A DNA stretch of 64,000 bases from Maratus speciosus (lineage: Eukaryota; Arthropoda; Arachnida; Araneae; Salticidae): contig OZ010799.1 in assembly GCA_963932465.1 (NCBI GenBank), positions 285,396,083 to 285,460,082 on the forward strand, in the 5' to 3' direction. Below are positions 11,047-20,773 of the stretch, in pieces. A model generated the notes under the pieces. The model had not been told where the DNA came from, searched no databases, and was given only the letters and a program-made list of their open reading frames with translations. Position 1 is the stretch's first letter. Every line of letters starts with the position of its first letter. Position numbers and translations under genes: made by a program.

Positions 11047-11174
11047 CAAGTTGTGTAAAAAATTAAATGGTACAGCAGTTCAAATTTGCTGGAATAATTC
11101 TGATACTTCGAAGTTCTAAAATTCACTGATCCCAAAAATTGAGTTAAATTATTTTAATGGAAAAAAATAAATTG

Positions 11175-11275
11175 TTTACAGAGTCTTGACTATTTTTAAC
11201 GATGTTAATTTACAGAGTCTTTTGTATTTTAAACGATGTTAACTTACAGAGTCTTCTGTAAATTTACCAAATAAC
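11175..11275 (+). repeat. Short tandem repeat, ~35 bp x 3
   Basis: TTTACAGAGTCTT recurs near 11175, 11210 and 11244, separated by AT-rich spacers with TTTTTAACGATGTTAA or close variants. The word is the inverse of the subterminal motif at the left end of the same element, so it probably belongs to that element's right subterminal region. Confidence 0.75.
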
Positions 11276-11409
11276 TTCTCAGTTATTTAATAGAATCTCT
11301 GTTTTTCTAATCTCTGTATTTTTACATAAGACTTAAGATAATGGATTACTCGTAGATTCTCTGTAATTTCACAGGAAAATTTTTAACAGTGAAACAATCA
11401 AAATTCATT

Positions 11410-11900
11410 TATGAATTAAATTGTACTTCGAAATAATGTACATAGATATCACAAAGAGGCATACATAAATTAGGCTGCCTATGTTAAAGCAATATAGCTA
11501 TTTGTGGAAATTGTCATTTAAAATGGAGGCTTTTTGTTTGGCACATAATCTAGTGAGAGAGATAATTTCGTTAATTCCGATGTCAGTGTAGTGAAGTTCC
11601 CGCATCCTAACCTCCAGGCAATTTAGAGCCCCTTCAACAGGTAAGTTTGAAAATAAAGAATTAGCCTGAAGGAAGAGCATAGGACAGTTTTAGGAGAAAT
11701 ATTTTAAATTTTGTCATCAAATTCATAGGAGTTTTTACAGTATGTGTTCTAGCATAACTTATAGAGAAAGAATAGATCAGGAACTTTCAAAGTGGGTAAG
11801 TGACATTTACAATATTTGAGATAACTGATCTGAGAGGAATAATACTTTTGTTGAATTTAGTCAGACAGTGAAACCTAACACAATAAGCTGCAGAAGGAAC
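11410..11900 (-). pseudogene. Reverse transcriptase relic (Penelope-like palm fragment)
   Basis: Minus-strand translation gives, in broken frames, NSYEFDDKI (near 11725-11700), then SLFSNLPVEGALNCLEVRMR (11660-11600), then EIISLTRLC, and beyond a stop LYCFNIGSL (near 11450). These follow the order of Penelope-like RTs: the NSF-F segment, the DVVSLFTNVP motif A, the helix before motif B', and QxYGLxMGSPLS. The catalytic Asp of motif A is lost (residues read QANSLF), the glycine-rich motif is degraded, and stops and at least one frameshift are present. It is non-functional. A different RT of the same general fold cannot be excluded, because only about 130 residues are readable. Confidence 0.6.
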
Positions 11901-11989
11901 AACAGTGCGCTTCATCTGCCGCAGATATGTCACAGATATACTTATTCTTTCTTTAACTCTGAGTATTACTGAGGTTAAGTATTACAGAG

Positions 11990-13985
11990 GATTTTCTTTA
12001 GTTCAACCTAAATAGCCCTTTTTAATAACTTATCAACATAACTATTGAACCGGACCTGATAACTATTGAACTATTGTCCGGTTTTATCCCCTTCATTAAT
12101 GAATAGGACTAATTATAGGATTATAGGATTTTATAGGATGTTTAATAACTTAAAGCACTCTTCTGCATAGAAGCGTTGCCTTGGCATGAATTTTGTTGCT
12201 AGCAATAGCATTAGCAAGAAAATGATGACGAAATTGCTTTTTGAGGCTATGTTGTATATTTAAACGAAACTTCAACAGGGGAAAGTGGTTTTGGAATCGA
12301 ATGGGGATCGATTAGAAAATTATAATTATCTTACATATTAATCTAATTTTTCAGCAAAAAGAAATGCTTTAACTCATTTTCTTCTCAGATGAAAGTGTTT
12401 TACTTAAAATATATACAAATTAAAAAGTAGCTATGATACCGAAATATTTATAAAAAGCTTTAAGAAAATTAATAATAAAGTAAGAACGTTTTCTGTGATT
12501 AAAAATATAGGTCAAAATAAATGTTATATTGGAGCTTTTTATAAAAAATAGTGCTATATTTATTGTTATTAACTATTAATGTCAGATATATTGTTCTTGT
12601 TTTAGTAAAAAAAAAAAAAAAAAAAAAAAGTCTTTATAGGCCCTGGGTTTAATTTTACAATTTTAAAATTAAAAGTGTGTAGGGTTTCAAAAAATTGGTA
12701 AAACTTTATTAAGAGATTGATATTATTATCTTTAATTTATTTTTATATATATCTTTTCTCCATATGCAATATACTTATATATATATTTTTTTTTTATGTC
12801 GCTGGAGTTCAGTAGAGCATGTATTTTTTCATGATAAAGGAAATCGAGGATTTAATTTTTTACTATAATCAACAAACTGTTCTCAGACTTAAATTCACAT
12901 AGCAAAGTAAAAGTTTTAAAGTTAAAGTTAAACTTGCAATAACATTAAAAGTAGAGTTTTTCTGGAAGGTGTGTTCATTCGTAAGCAAATTTCACCAATT
13001 AATGAATCCTGTGCAGTTCCACCTGAATACACAGCATTGCTTTCATATGTTTTTTTTTAATACTTTCTTTGATTTTAACTGTTACTAATTATTAATTATA
13101 AACATAATATATTTTTTTCTTGTCATTTGAATGTTATTGCACTGATGAGGGGCTGAAACGTAGAAAGAAACTTTTGCATTTTTAATTGTATATGTATTTA
13201 TGTAATTTTTACATCTATGTCTTATGAATTGTGATAGATTTTTTAATTGTTTTTTTTATTTTGTATATCAGACATTAAACAATGCTTAGTTATTTTAAAG
13301 TAAAAATTGTTTTAAAGTTTATAAGAATACTTACATGCACATATAGATGCTTCGATTTTATCATTTACTTCTTTCTGAAATAAAAGTAATGTGTCTTAAA
13401 TAGTTTCATTTATTAAATATATATATATATTATAACCATGGGTTGCGTTTTTTCCATGGTCTAATTTCAGATTTTAATTCATAGCAAATTAAAGGTTATT
13501 TTAAAGTTTATAAATAAACTGAGATGCACGTGGATGCTGGTATTTTACAATTTGGCTTTCATGAAATATAAGTATTATTTCTTGCATAGCTTGACCCAAA
13601 AAGAAATATATATTTTATTCATTTTATTTTAAATTAACAATGCAACATTGTTGGTATTCTGTAAAGGATTTATCTTGGATATAATGTCAAAATATAAATA
13701 AAAATTTCACTAAAACTCTTTCAACGACAAGATTTCCCATTGGAAAGCCCAAGCTCTTAATTTTTTCTCTTTATAAAACTGCTTAGAAGGGATACTTCGA
13801 ACAATGGAGTGTAAAAAAGTATCAAATGTCACATCAATCAAAACAGACGAAACCGTTGCCACTCAAAGAAAGTTTAAGATGCGTAAACGATTGCCGTGTA
13901 ATACAACGTATTGAAGTCGAAATTAGAATTTATAACATCTTTTCCATATATATATATATATATATTTATTACGTACAGTCGTGGA
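11990..13985. other. AT-rich stretch without a recognised gene
   Basis: It contains poly(A) at 12608-12630, a (TA)n tract near 13417-13430 and another at about 13950-13965. The segment 13780-13900 shares short words (CAAATGTCACATCAATCAAAACAG) with 28545-28580, so it is part of an old dispersed repeat. No gene can be supported. Confidence 0.45.
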
Positions 13986-14094
13986 AAAAATAAAAAAGAA
14001 AAGTGCCCAGCTAAACTGATGGCATTGAGCTCACAGACTATTCACACTAATTGTATATTATACTCTTATTTTAAAGAATAATGCCACTCAAAAA

Positions 14095-16640
14095 AATAAG
14101 TGAAGGGGAATTAGCCCCCGTTTCCACCTTTATACTTAACCAGTGAACCTCCAAATCTAATCAGGAAAGCTCCTTATCATAATAAACCGGTATACCAAAT
14201 TTGGAGCAAATCGAATAACCTTGCAAAAAAAAAGAAAAACATTTATCTAAATTAAGGTGGTGGACTAACCCTTTATCCTTAAACAATGAATCGCCAAAAC
14301 GAATCATGTAATCTCCTTAACATAATAAACCGGTATACCAACTTCGGAGCAAATCGAATCATTCTGCATGAAAAACCCATTTATCTAAATTAAGAGAGGC
14401 GGGCTAACCTCCCTTTTCCCCCTTTACCCTTAACCAATGAACCCAAAACTAATCAGGGAAGTTCCTTAACATAATAAACCGGTATACCAAATTCGGAGCA
14501 AATCGAATCATTCTGCATGAAAAACACATTTATCTGAATTAAGGCGGGTGGACTAACCCAGTTTTCCTTCCTTTATCCTTAACCAATGAACCCCCATAAC
14601 TAATCAGGGAAGTTCCTTAACATAATAAACCGGTATACCAAATTCGGAGCAAATCGAATCATTCTGCATGAAAAACACATTTATCTGAATTAAGGGGGGT
14701 GGACTAACCCCGTTTTTCCCCTTTTATCCTTAACCAATGAACCCCCAAAACTAATCAGGGAAGTTCCTTAACTTAATAAACCGGTATACCAAATTCGGAG
14801 CAAATCGAATCATTCTGCATGAAAAACACATTTATCTGAATTAAGGGGGGTGGATTAACCCCGTTTTTTCCCCTTTATCCTTAACCAATGAACTCCCAAA
14901 ACTAATCAGGGAAGTTCCTTAACATAATAAACCGGTATACCAAATTCGGAGCAAATCGAATTATTCTGCATGAAAAACCCATTTAACTGAATTAAGGGGG
15001 TGGGGTGTGGACTAACCCCATTTCCTCCCCTTTATCCTTAACCAATGAACTCCCAAAACTAATCAGGGAAGTTCCTTAACATAATAAACCGGTATACCAA
15101 ATTCGGAGCAAATCGAATGATTCTGCATGAAAAACCCATTTATCTGAATTAAGGGGGTGGACTAACCCCCCTTTTCCCCCTTTATCCTTAACCAATGAAC
15201 GCCCAAAACTAATTAGGGAAGTTCCTTAACATAATAAACCGGTATACCAAATTCGGAGCAAATCGAATCATTCTGCATGAAAAACACATTTATCTGAATT
15301 AAGGCGGGTGGACTAACCCTGTTTTCCCCCCTTTATCCTTAACCAATGAACCCCCAAAACTAATCAGGGAAGTTCCTTAACATAATAAACCGGTATACCA
15401 AATTCGGAGAAAATCGAATCATTCTGCATGAAAAACACATTTATCTGAATTAAGGGGGGTGGACTAACCCCGTTTTTCCCTCTTTATCCTTAACCAATGA
15501 ACTCCCAAAACTAATCAGGGAAGTTCCTTAACATAATAAACCGGTATACCAAATTCGGAGCAAATCGAATTATTCTGCATGAAAAACCCATTTAACTGAA
15601 TTAAGGGGGTGGGGTGTGGACTAACCCCGTTTTCCCCCCTTTATCCTTAACCAATGAACTCCCAAAACTAATCAGGGAAGTTCCTTAACATAATAAACCG
15701 GTATACCAAATTCGGAGCAAATCGAATGATTCTGCATGAAAAACCCATTTATCTGAATTAAGGGGGTGGACTAACCCCCCTTTTCCCCCTTTATCCTTAA
15801 CCAATGAACCCCCAAAACTAATTAGGGAAGTTCCTTAACATAATAAACCGGTATACCAAATTCGGAGCAAATCGAATCATTCTGCATGAAAAACACATTT
15901 ATCTGAATTAAGGCGGGTGGACTAACCCTGTTTCCCCCCCTTTATCCTTAACCAATGAACCCCCAAAACTAATCAGGGAAGTTCCTTAACATAATAAACC
16001 GGTATACCAAATTCGGAGCAAATCGAATCATTCTGCATGAAAAACACATTTATCTGAATTAAGGGGGGTGGACTAACCCCGTTTTTCCCCTTTTATCCTT
16101 AACCAATGAACCCCCAAAACTAATCAGGGAAGTTCCTTAACTTAATAAACCGGTATACCAAATTCGGAGCAAATCGAATCATTCTGCATGAAAAACACAT
16201 TTATCAGAATTAAGGGGGGTGGACTAACCCCGTTTTTCCCTCTTTATCCTTAACCAATGAACTCCCAAAACTAATCAGGGAAGTTCCTTAACATAATAAA
16301 CCGCTATACCAAATTCGGAGCAAATCGAATCATTCTGCATGAAAAACACATTTATCTGAATTAAGGGGGGTGGTCTAACCCCGTTTTTTCCTCTTTATCC
16401 TTAACCAATGAACTCCCAAAACTAATCAGGGAAGTTCCTTAACATAATAAACCGATATACAAAATTCGGAGCAAATCGAATCATTCTGCATGAAAAACCC
16501 ATTTAACTGAATTAAGGGGGTGGACTAACCCCCCTTTTCCCCCTTTATCCTTAACCAATGAACCCCCAAAACTAATCAGGGAAGTTCCTTAACATAATAA
16601 ACTGGTATACTGGTATACTGGAAAAAATTTTGAAGCAAAT
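14095..16640 (+). repeat. 151-bp satellite array with higher-order repeat
   Basis: The landmark GTTCCTTAACATAATAAACC occurs at 14461, 14612, 14763, 14914, 15071, 15221, 15372, 15523, 15680, 15830, 15981, 16132, 16283, 16434 and 16584, with two diverged units before 14461. Spacings are 150-151 bp except two of 157 bp, which come from a GGGTGTGGAC expansion in the G-rich stretch. The spacing series 157-150-151-151 occurs twice, giving a 609-bp higher-order unit. Left-edge units are the most diverged and central ones the most alike, as expected of unequal exchange. Each unit alternates a C-rich/G-rich segment with the conserved AAATTCGGAGCAAATCGAAT. Confidence 0.95.
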
Positions 16641-16694
16641 CGGATGTTTCTATCAAGAGTTATCGCGATGCGTACATACGTACGTACGTACATA

Positions 16695-17147
16695 CCGGGT
16701 GTCCCAAAAAGGACTGACTGATTTTAAAATTCAATAACTTGCAAACGGTGACAGATATTAAAAAAATTCTTGCAGGAGGGTTATGCATAAGGTCAAAAGT
16801 TTTATTACAGTGATTTTCAATTTTAGTTCGATTTACAAACAATAGATGGCGCTGTAAGCAATAGTCGCTAAATACAGGCTCGATTTTTGGTCCTTTATCT
16901 TGTTCCCTGCAGAAAAAGGAGATGGAAATGTATTATCCGGGCCACGAAGTACCAAAAATCGAGCCTGAATTTAGCGACTATTGCTTACAGCGCCATCTAT
17001 TGTTTGTAAATTGAACTAAAATTGAAAATCACTGTAAAAAAACTTTTGACCTTATGCATAACCCTCCTGCAAGAATTTTTTTAATATTTGTCACCGTTTG
17101 CAAGTTATTGAATTTTAAAATCAGTCAGTCCTTTTTGGGACACCCGG
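16695..17147. mobile_element. Foldback MITE inserted in the family B microsatellite
   Basis: Two arms of about 195 bp (16695-16891 and 16949-17147) are near-perfect inverted copies starting CCGGGTGTCCCAAAAAGGAC. A roughly 57-bp centre contains TCCCTGCAGAAAAAGGAGAT. TA stands on both sides (16693-16694, 17148-17149), though the flanks are a TACA repeat, so the duplication length is ambiguous. The arms differ at only a handful of positions, which suggests a recent insertion. Open frames of 60-84 codons on either strand are mirror shadows of the arms. Confidence 0.88.
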
Positions 17148-17186
17148 TACATACATACATACATACATACAGAACGGGCGGGCACA

Positions 17187-17219
17187 TTAGCTCTCAGGCT
17201 TTGATAGCCTGTGAGCTAA
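17187..17219 (+). repeat. 3' hairpin of family B
   Basis: TTAGCTCTCAGGCT pairs with AGCCTGTGAGCTAA around a TTGAT loop, with one mismatch. It lies just after the TACA microsatellite, as 3' stem-loops do in Helentron-type elements, and the next element begins directly behind it. Confidence 0.85.
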
Positions 17220-18172
17220 AAAGTAAACACCCCTTATTAACTCTTCAACAAATTATCATAGAAAAACGTTACTGGTATCGAACGATTGGAAATAAAGTCT
17301 ACTTTTAAATGATGTACATAAAATTTGCTTAGGGGGCCATCTACATATTAAAACGAATCCAAACTTCATTTTTTTCGATGACAATACCCAATTTTAACGA
17401 GATATTTCAAATCTTCGGTTCAAACTATGCCTAGACACCTTTTTTCAAGTCATTTGAATGATAAGTTTTTGAATTATAAACATTCAAAATTTAGTGCTTC
17501 TAATGGTAAATTACATTTTCATATTTTTATTTATATCTCCAGAAATTAGGCTCCTAGTGGGCTATTTTTTTTGTAGCAATAATATTAATATACCCAAACA
17601 TAAATACGCTGAATTTGCAATTTTTATAATTTTATGATATGAATTATGAATTATGAAATTAATATTCGAAAAAAATTATAAATTGCAACCTACAATTTTT
17701 TTCATGGATTTACATTTATTAAGTCCTGATTTATGAAAATCCGAAATTTCACATTTTTCTTCCAAGTAGTTTTCAAATTATGCTTAAAAAACGGCAAAAT
17801 GATGGTTTAAGGGGCCGTCTATAATAGAAGTGACTAGATATTCCGTAATTTATTCCAGTTCCGAACTTCAATTTGGATACAGCCCTTAAAATACGCTCGT
17901 TTTAAAATAATTAATAGCTCAGAAACTTATGGTACGAATTTCATAAAAATTTGTTTTTAGTCTAATTGAAGGGTGTAGAGTTCATTTATGCTGTCAGAAT
18001 TGTGTACGGCTATTGAAAAAAACAAAGTTATGGTTCGTTTTAATATGTAGATGGCACCCTAAGCAAATTTTATCCATACCATTTAAAAGTAGACTTTATT
18101 TCCAATCGTTTGGTACCAGTAACTTTCTTCTACGATAATTTGTTGAGGAGTTAGTAGGGGTGTTTACTTTTT
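17220..18172. mobile_element. ~950-bp TIR element with AGTAAACACCCC ends
   Basis: Inverted arms of 120-150 bp (17222 to about 17365 and about 18025 to 18170) open AGTAAACACCCC and share GGAAATAAAGTCTACTTTTA and CATCTACATATTAAAACGAA. The A run on the left and the T run on the right hide any target duplication. It abuts the hairpin of family B. The centre is AT-rich and non-coding. Superfamily unassigned. Confidence 0.75.
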
Positions 18173-18453
18173 TTTTCCTCGATTGTACATGAATTATGTG
18201 TTAAATGTAAATAATGAAGGAGACATTAATCTTTCTTAATAATGTGATATCAAGCAGTTTGATTTTTTCTCATTTTAATTTTCTATCGCATTTTCAAGAA
18301 TCTTTTTAAGTCCTAAATTCTTCAGTCGATTTCGAATTTATGCTGTAGAAAATTGTCAAATATTAACTACCACTGATTTTCTAAATAAATCATTAACTGT
18401 CGAATTTTTAAATTTAAGTATATTCTACCAACGTTATAGTTTATCCCAAACAA

Positions 18454-18674
18454 CCCAGCAAAGAGGAAATTGCTGGCCAGCAGCAAGATGGGTGCTGTCA
18501 ATGATGGAGAAGTGCTGGCTGATGGTCTACCACTGCATGACCACTGCTGGTTATCTTCAGTCAACATTGCTGTTGGAAATCATCAGATAAAATTCTGGTG
18601 GGCATCCATTTTATTTCATGCGCTGGCCCATCACTACATGGAAGTACACGAACTTTTGCAGTCTCATTGCTGGG
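18454..18674. mobile_element. Candidate MITE with CCCAGCAA ends
   Basis: The segment begins CCCAGCAAAGAGG and ends with TTGCTGGG. Its interior is far less AT-rich than its surroundings and full of GCTGG/CCAGC words. The segment 27040-27300 shares the style (AGTGCTGG, CCATCACTGATGGGCCAGC) and a TTGTTGGGAA end, so it looks like a diverged relative. An open frame of 72 codons runs across it and out of both ends, which argues against a gene. Just past its right end is CTAGGTGGCGCTGCG. Confidence 0.5.
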
Positions 18675-18955
18675 AACCCTTACGCTAGGTGGCGCTGCGA
18701 ATATCGAAGACATTGAGTATTTGAACACAAATCTGAAATGAATATCTTAACACAATTTAAGCTGTGAAGCTAATTTCTTTTGAAACTGTAAAAAATATAG
18801 CACCACTGCCACCAACAAAATAAATTAGTAAATGAATAAATAAATAAATTCTTTATTTCAACGCACTTTTTTTTTTCTCCTTAAATCTGGTTTTACTAGG
18901 TTACAAAGGATTTCGGTTTTCATAATTTACGCAGTTCAGAATCAATAATGAAACA

Positions 18956-19968
18956 AGTAAGAAAAAATCATGCGTCAAGCATAGATTATGAAACACATTC
19001 CAACACATTCAGAATAATGTAACAAAACTGCACTGTTTAAAAAATTAAAATATTACGTCTAATTCAACCATATGGAAACACATAATACATTTCAGAACCC
19101 AATTTCAGCTGTTCACATCCACAATCGGAAAATTATGCGAATTGCAACCCTGTATATGATTCATAGAGTTGTATCTATTAGCTACATGCAAACCAAAATT
19201 TAGATCACTTAAGAGCTACATATACTTCAGTTGAAAATTTACCTTCAGCAATTTCCTCTAATAAGGAGAACGGTACGTGAATACTTTTGTGCAGCCCTGT
19301 ATTTGAGGTATACAATTTATATATAACGGGTAAGGTGCAAAAGATTAATTAAATTTAAAAGCGCATACCGAATTTTAAACCGTGCATTCCAGCAATTATT
19401 ACTCAAAGATAGTACTGTACTGTAACCGATTTCTTTTGTGTGTCCCTGCAAATGAATAAAAAATGCTACTAATGTCCTGTTCTAACGTGATCGTAGTGAA
19501 ATTCAGTAATTTATATCAGTTTCAACACATTTTAAATAGCATAATGTCTTTAAAATACTCTGCAAACGATTTTCCCCCATATACCATAATGTAATGGAGT
19601 ACTTTTGAGTGCCCCTGTAAATGAACGACTAATCCTACATACTTCATATACAATACCAAACATGCTTTGGTGACCCTAAATAACTTTTATCAATTTCATG
19701 AAAATCCGAGTATATTTATGGGAGTAATTCTCCATATACCATAATGTAATGGAATACTTTTGAGTGCCCCTGTAAATGAACGATTAATCCTACGTACTTC
19801 ATATACAATACCAAACATGCTTTGGTGACCTTAAATAACCTTTATCAATTTCATGAAAATCCGAGTATATTTACGGGAGTTAGAGCGCGGACAGACGGAC
19901 AGGCGGACTGACGACCAGACAAACCGAATGCATAAACACTTTTCAACTTTGTTGGAAAGTGTTAAAAA
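18956..19968 (+). mobile_element. Family A Helentron-like (HINE) element, copy A1, complete
   Basis: The 5' end reads AAGTAAGAAAAAATCATGCG and is followed by the subterminal repeat AACACATTCCAAC (18992-19004). Next come about six diverged monomers of ~155 bp, marked by CCCTGTA/CCCCTGTAAATGAACG at about 19150, 19307, 19454, 19612 and 19766; the last two are the most alike. Then come a core (AAAATCCGAGTATATTTACG, GAGTTAGAGCGCGG), a GACAGACGGACAGGCGGAC microsatellite, and a 3' hairpin at 19935-19963 whose right arm GTTGGAAAGTGTT is the inverse of the 5' repeat at 12 of 13 positions. The common 3' end of the family is GTGTTAAAAA. No coding region. Confidence 0.8.
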
Positions 19969-20071
19969 TGCGTATAAAATGCATAGGATTTCTATACCAG
20001 TTTAATTATTGGGAACGTAAATTACAAAAGAAGCAAACTTGAAATAGTGTAATGAGAGCTTGAAAGCTACG

Positions 20072-20168
20072 AGCAGTCGTAGCGTACGCTGAAAGCCCTT
20101 GTTCCTGTCCGATCACGAAAACCAAGCAGCATCGAGCGCGGTCAGTACTTGGGAGGGTGACCGCATGC
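20072..20168 (+). pseudogene. 5S rRNA pseudogene or 5S-derived SINE remnant
   Basis: The segment contains, in correct order, CGCTGAAAGC, GTCCGATCACGAAAACCAAG, AGCATCGAGCGCGGTCAGTA and CTTGGGAGGGTGACCGCATG. These correspond to the middle and 3' two thirds of animal 5S rRNA, including the internal promoter blocks (box A-like GTTAAGCA region and box C-like GGATGGGTGACC region). The first ~25 bases and the 3' terminal stem are missing or changed, so helix I cannot form and the copy is not a working 5S gene. A lone copy with no tandem neighbours fits a retroposed pseudogene or the head of a 5S-derived SINE. A minus-strand open frame across it is incidental. Confidence 0.85.
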
Positions 20169-20236
20169 AGTTCAGATATTTCTATAGATATTTCTACAGC
20201 TCTTGGTGAAACTAGCTTATAGAAAAAAGAGCCATA

Positions 20237-20575
20237 ACTAGTAAATCTGCTGATCAGGAGCCTCAACGTCATCTTTGCAAGTCATTGTTTTTTAACACTC
20301 CTTGCGTAATATTCAACTTCCTACAAATCGCTTTTTAAAGCTTTCAAATTACATAAATATTTATAAGAATACAAAATAATTTGTAAAGTTTCAGAAATTA
20401 AAAGTGTTAAACAAGTGGTTATACATTAATGTTCTGAAATTCTGATGAGCTACTTTTTCTGGTAACTTTTTAAATAAAAAATTGCATTTCTTCAGTGAGG
20501 CTCTGCCCCCTGAACCCCCCGTAGTCTATTTAAATTTACATTCGTAATTTTTTATTGCTTGTGCGGATGGTTATA
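20237..20575 (+). repeat. Dispersed repeat E, copy 1
   Basis: It starts ACTAGTAAATCTGC, then GATCAGGAGCCTCAACGTCA, and matches 24333-24680 in the same orientation over about 340 bp. Near its 3' part is a partly decayed version of the GC-rich hairpin seen in copy 2 (GGCTCTGCCCCCTGAACC). The right end lies a few bases from family C element C1. No coding frame is shared between copies. Confidence 0.75.
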
Positions 20576-20587
20576 GTATATCTTAGT

Positions 20588-20742
20588 TTTAGGTAGCTTT
20601 CTTTACAAAAAGCTACCTATTGCAGCCGTTCGGAGAAAGCGATTTCAAAAAGTTTTGGTATATTTTCATTGATCGTGACCCCCAGACCCCGAAACCACCC
20701 TCCGTTCAAAATTGATATATATATATATATATATATATATAT

Positions 20743-20773
<31 letters not shown>

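Larger units (their letters stand above)
10044..11391. mobile_element. CACTG-ended DNA element carrying minisatellites and a SINE head
   Basis: The ends are CACTGTTAAAAA (10044) and its inverse TTTTTAACAGTG (ending 11391). Each is followed inward by imperfectly matching CTGTAAAAACACAG / CTGTGAAATTACAG. Words of the type CTCTGTAAATTTACAG recur near both ends, as subterminal repeats do in CACTA (EnSpm) elements. The flanking bases allow a 2-bp AA duplication, which is weak support on its own. Inside are a ~61-bp minisatellite, a tRNA-like sequence and a ~35-bp repeat. There is no transposase, so this is a non-autonomous element; CMC/CACTA membership is an inference from the CACTG ends. Confidence 0.65.
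13990..17219 (+). mobile_element. Family B Helentron-like (HINE) element with giant satellite block
   Basis: The order is: a 5' end region with the subterminal word AGCTCACAG (14028-14036); about 17 monomers of 151 bp (14095-16640); a core segment with AAATCGGATGTTTCTATC and GAGTTATCGCGATGCG; a TACG/TACA microsatellite (from about 16673, interrupted by a MITE, resuming to about 17170); and a 3' hairpin at 17187-17219. The right arm of the hairpin contains CTGTGAGCT, the inverse of the 5' word. Subterminal inverted repeats, a microsatellite and a 3' stem-loop match the published layout of HINEs. No Rep/helicase coding is present. The exact 5' boundary is uncertain. Confidence 0.7.

Noticed and set aside
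14095..16640. Regular 151-bp repeats resembling a large CRISPR-like array
   Set aside because: Whole units are conserved with no unique spacers, units are far too long, and the flanks show a microsatellite and hairpin of a mobile element.
20006..20272. 88-codon minus-strand open frame
   Set aside because: It overlaps the 5S rRNA-like segment in antisense and is open by chance.
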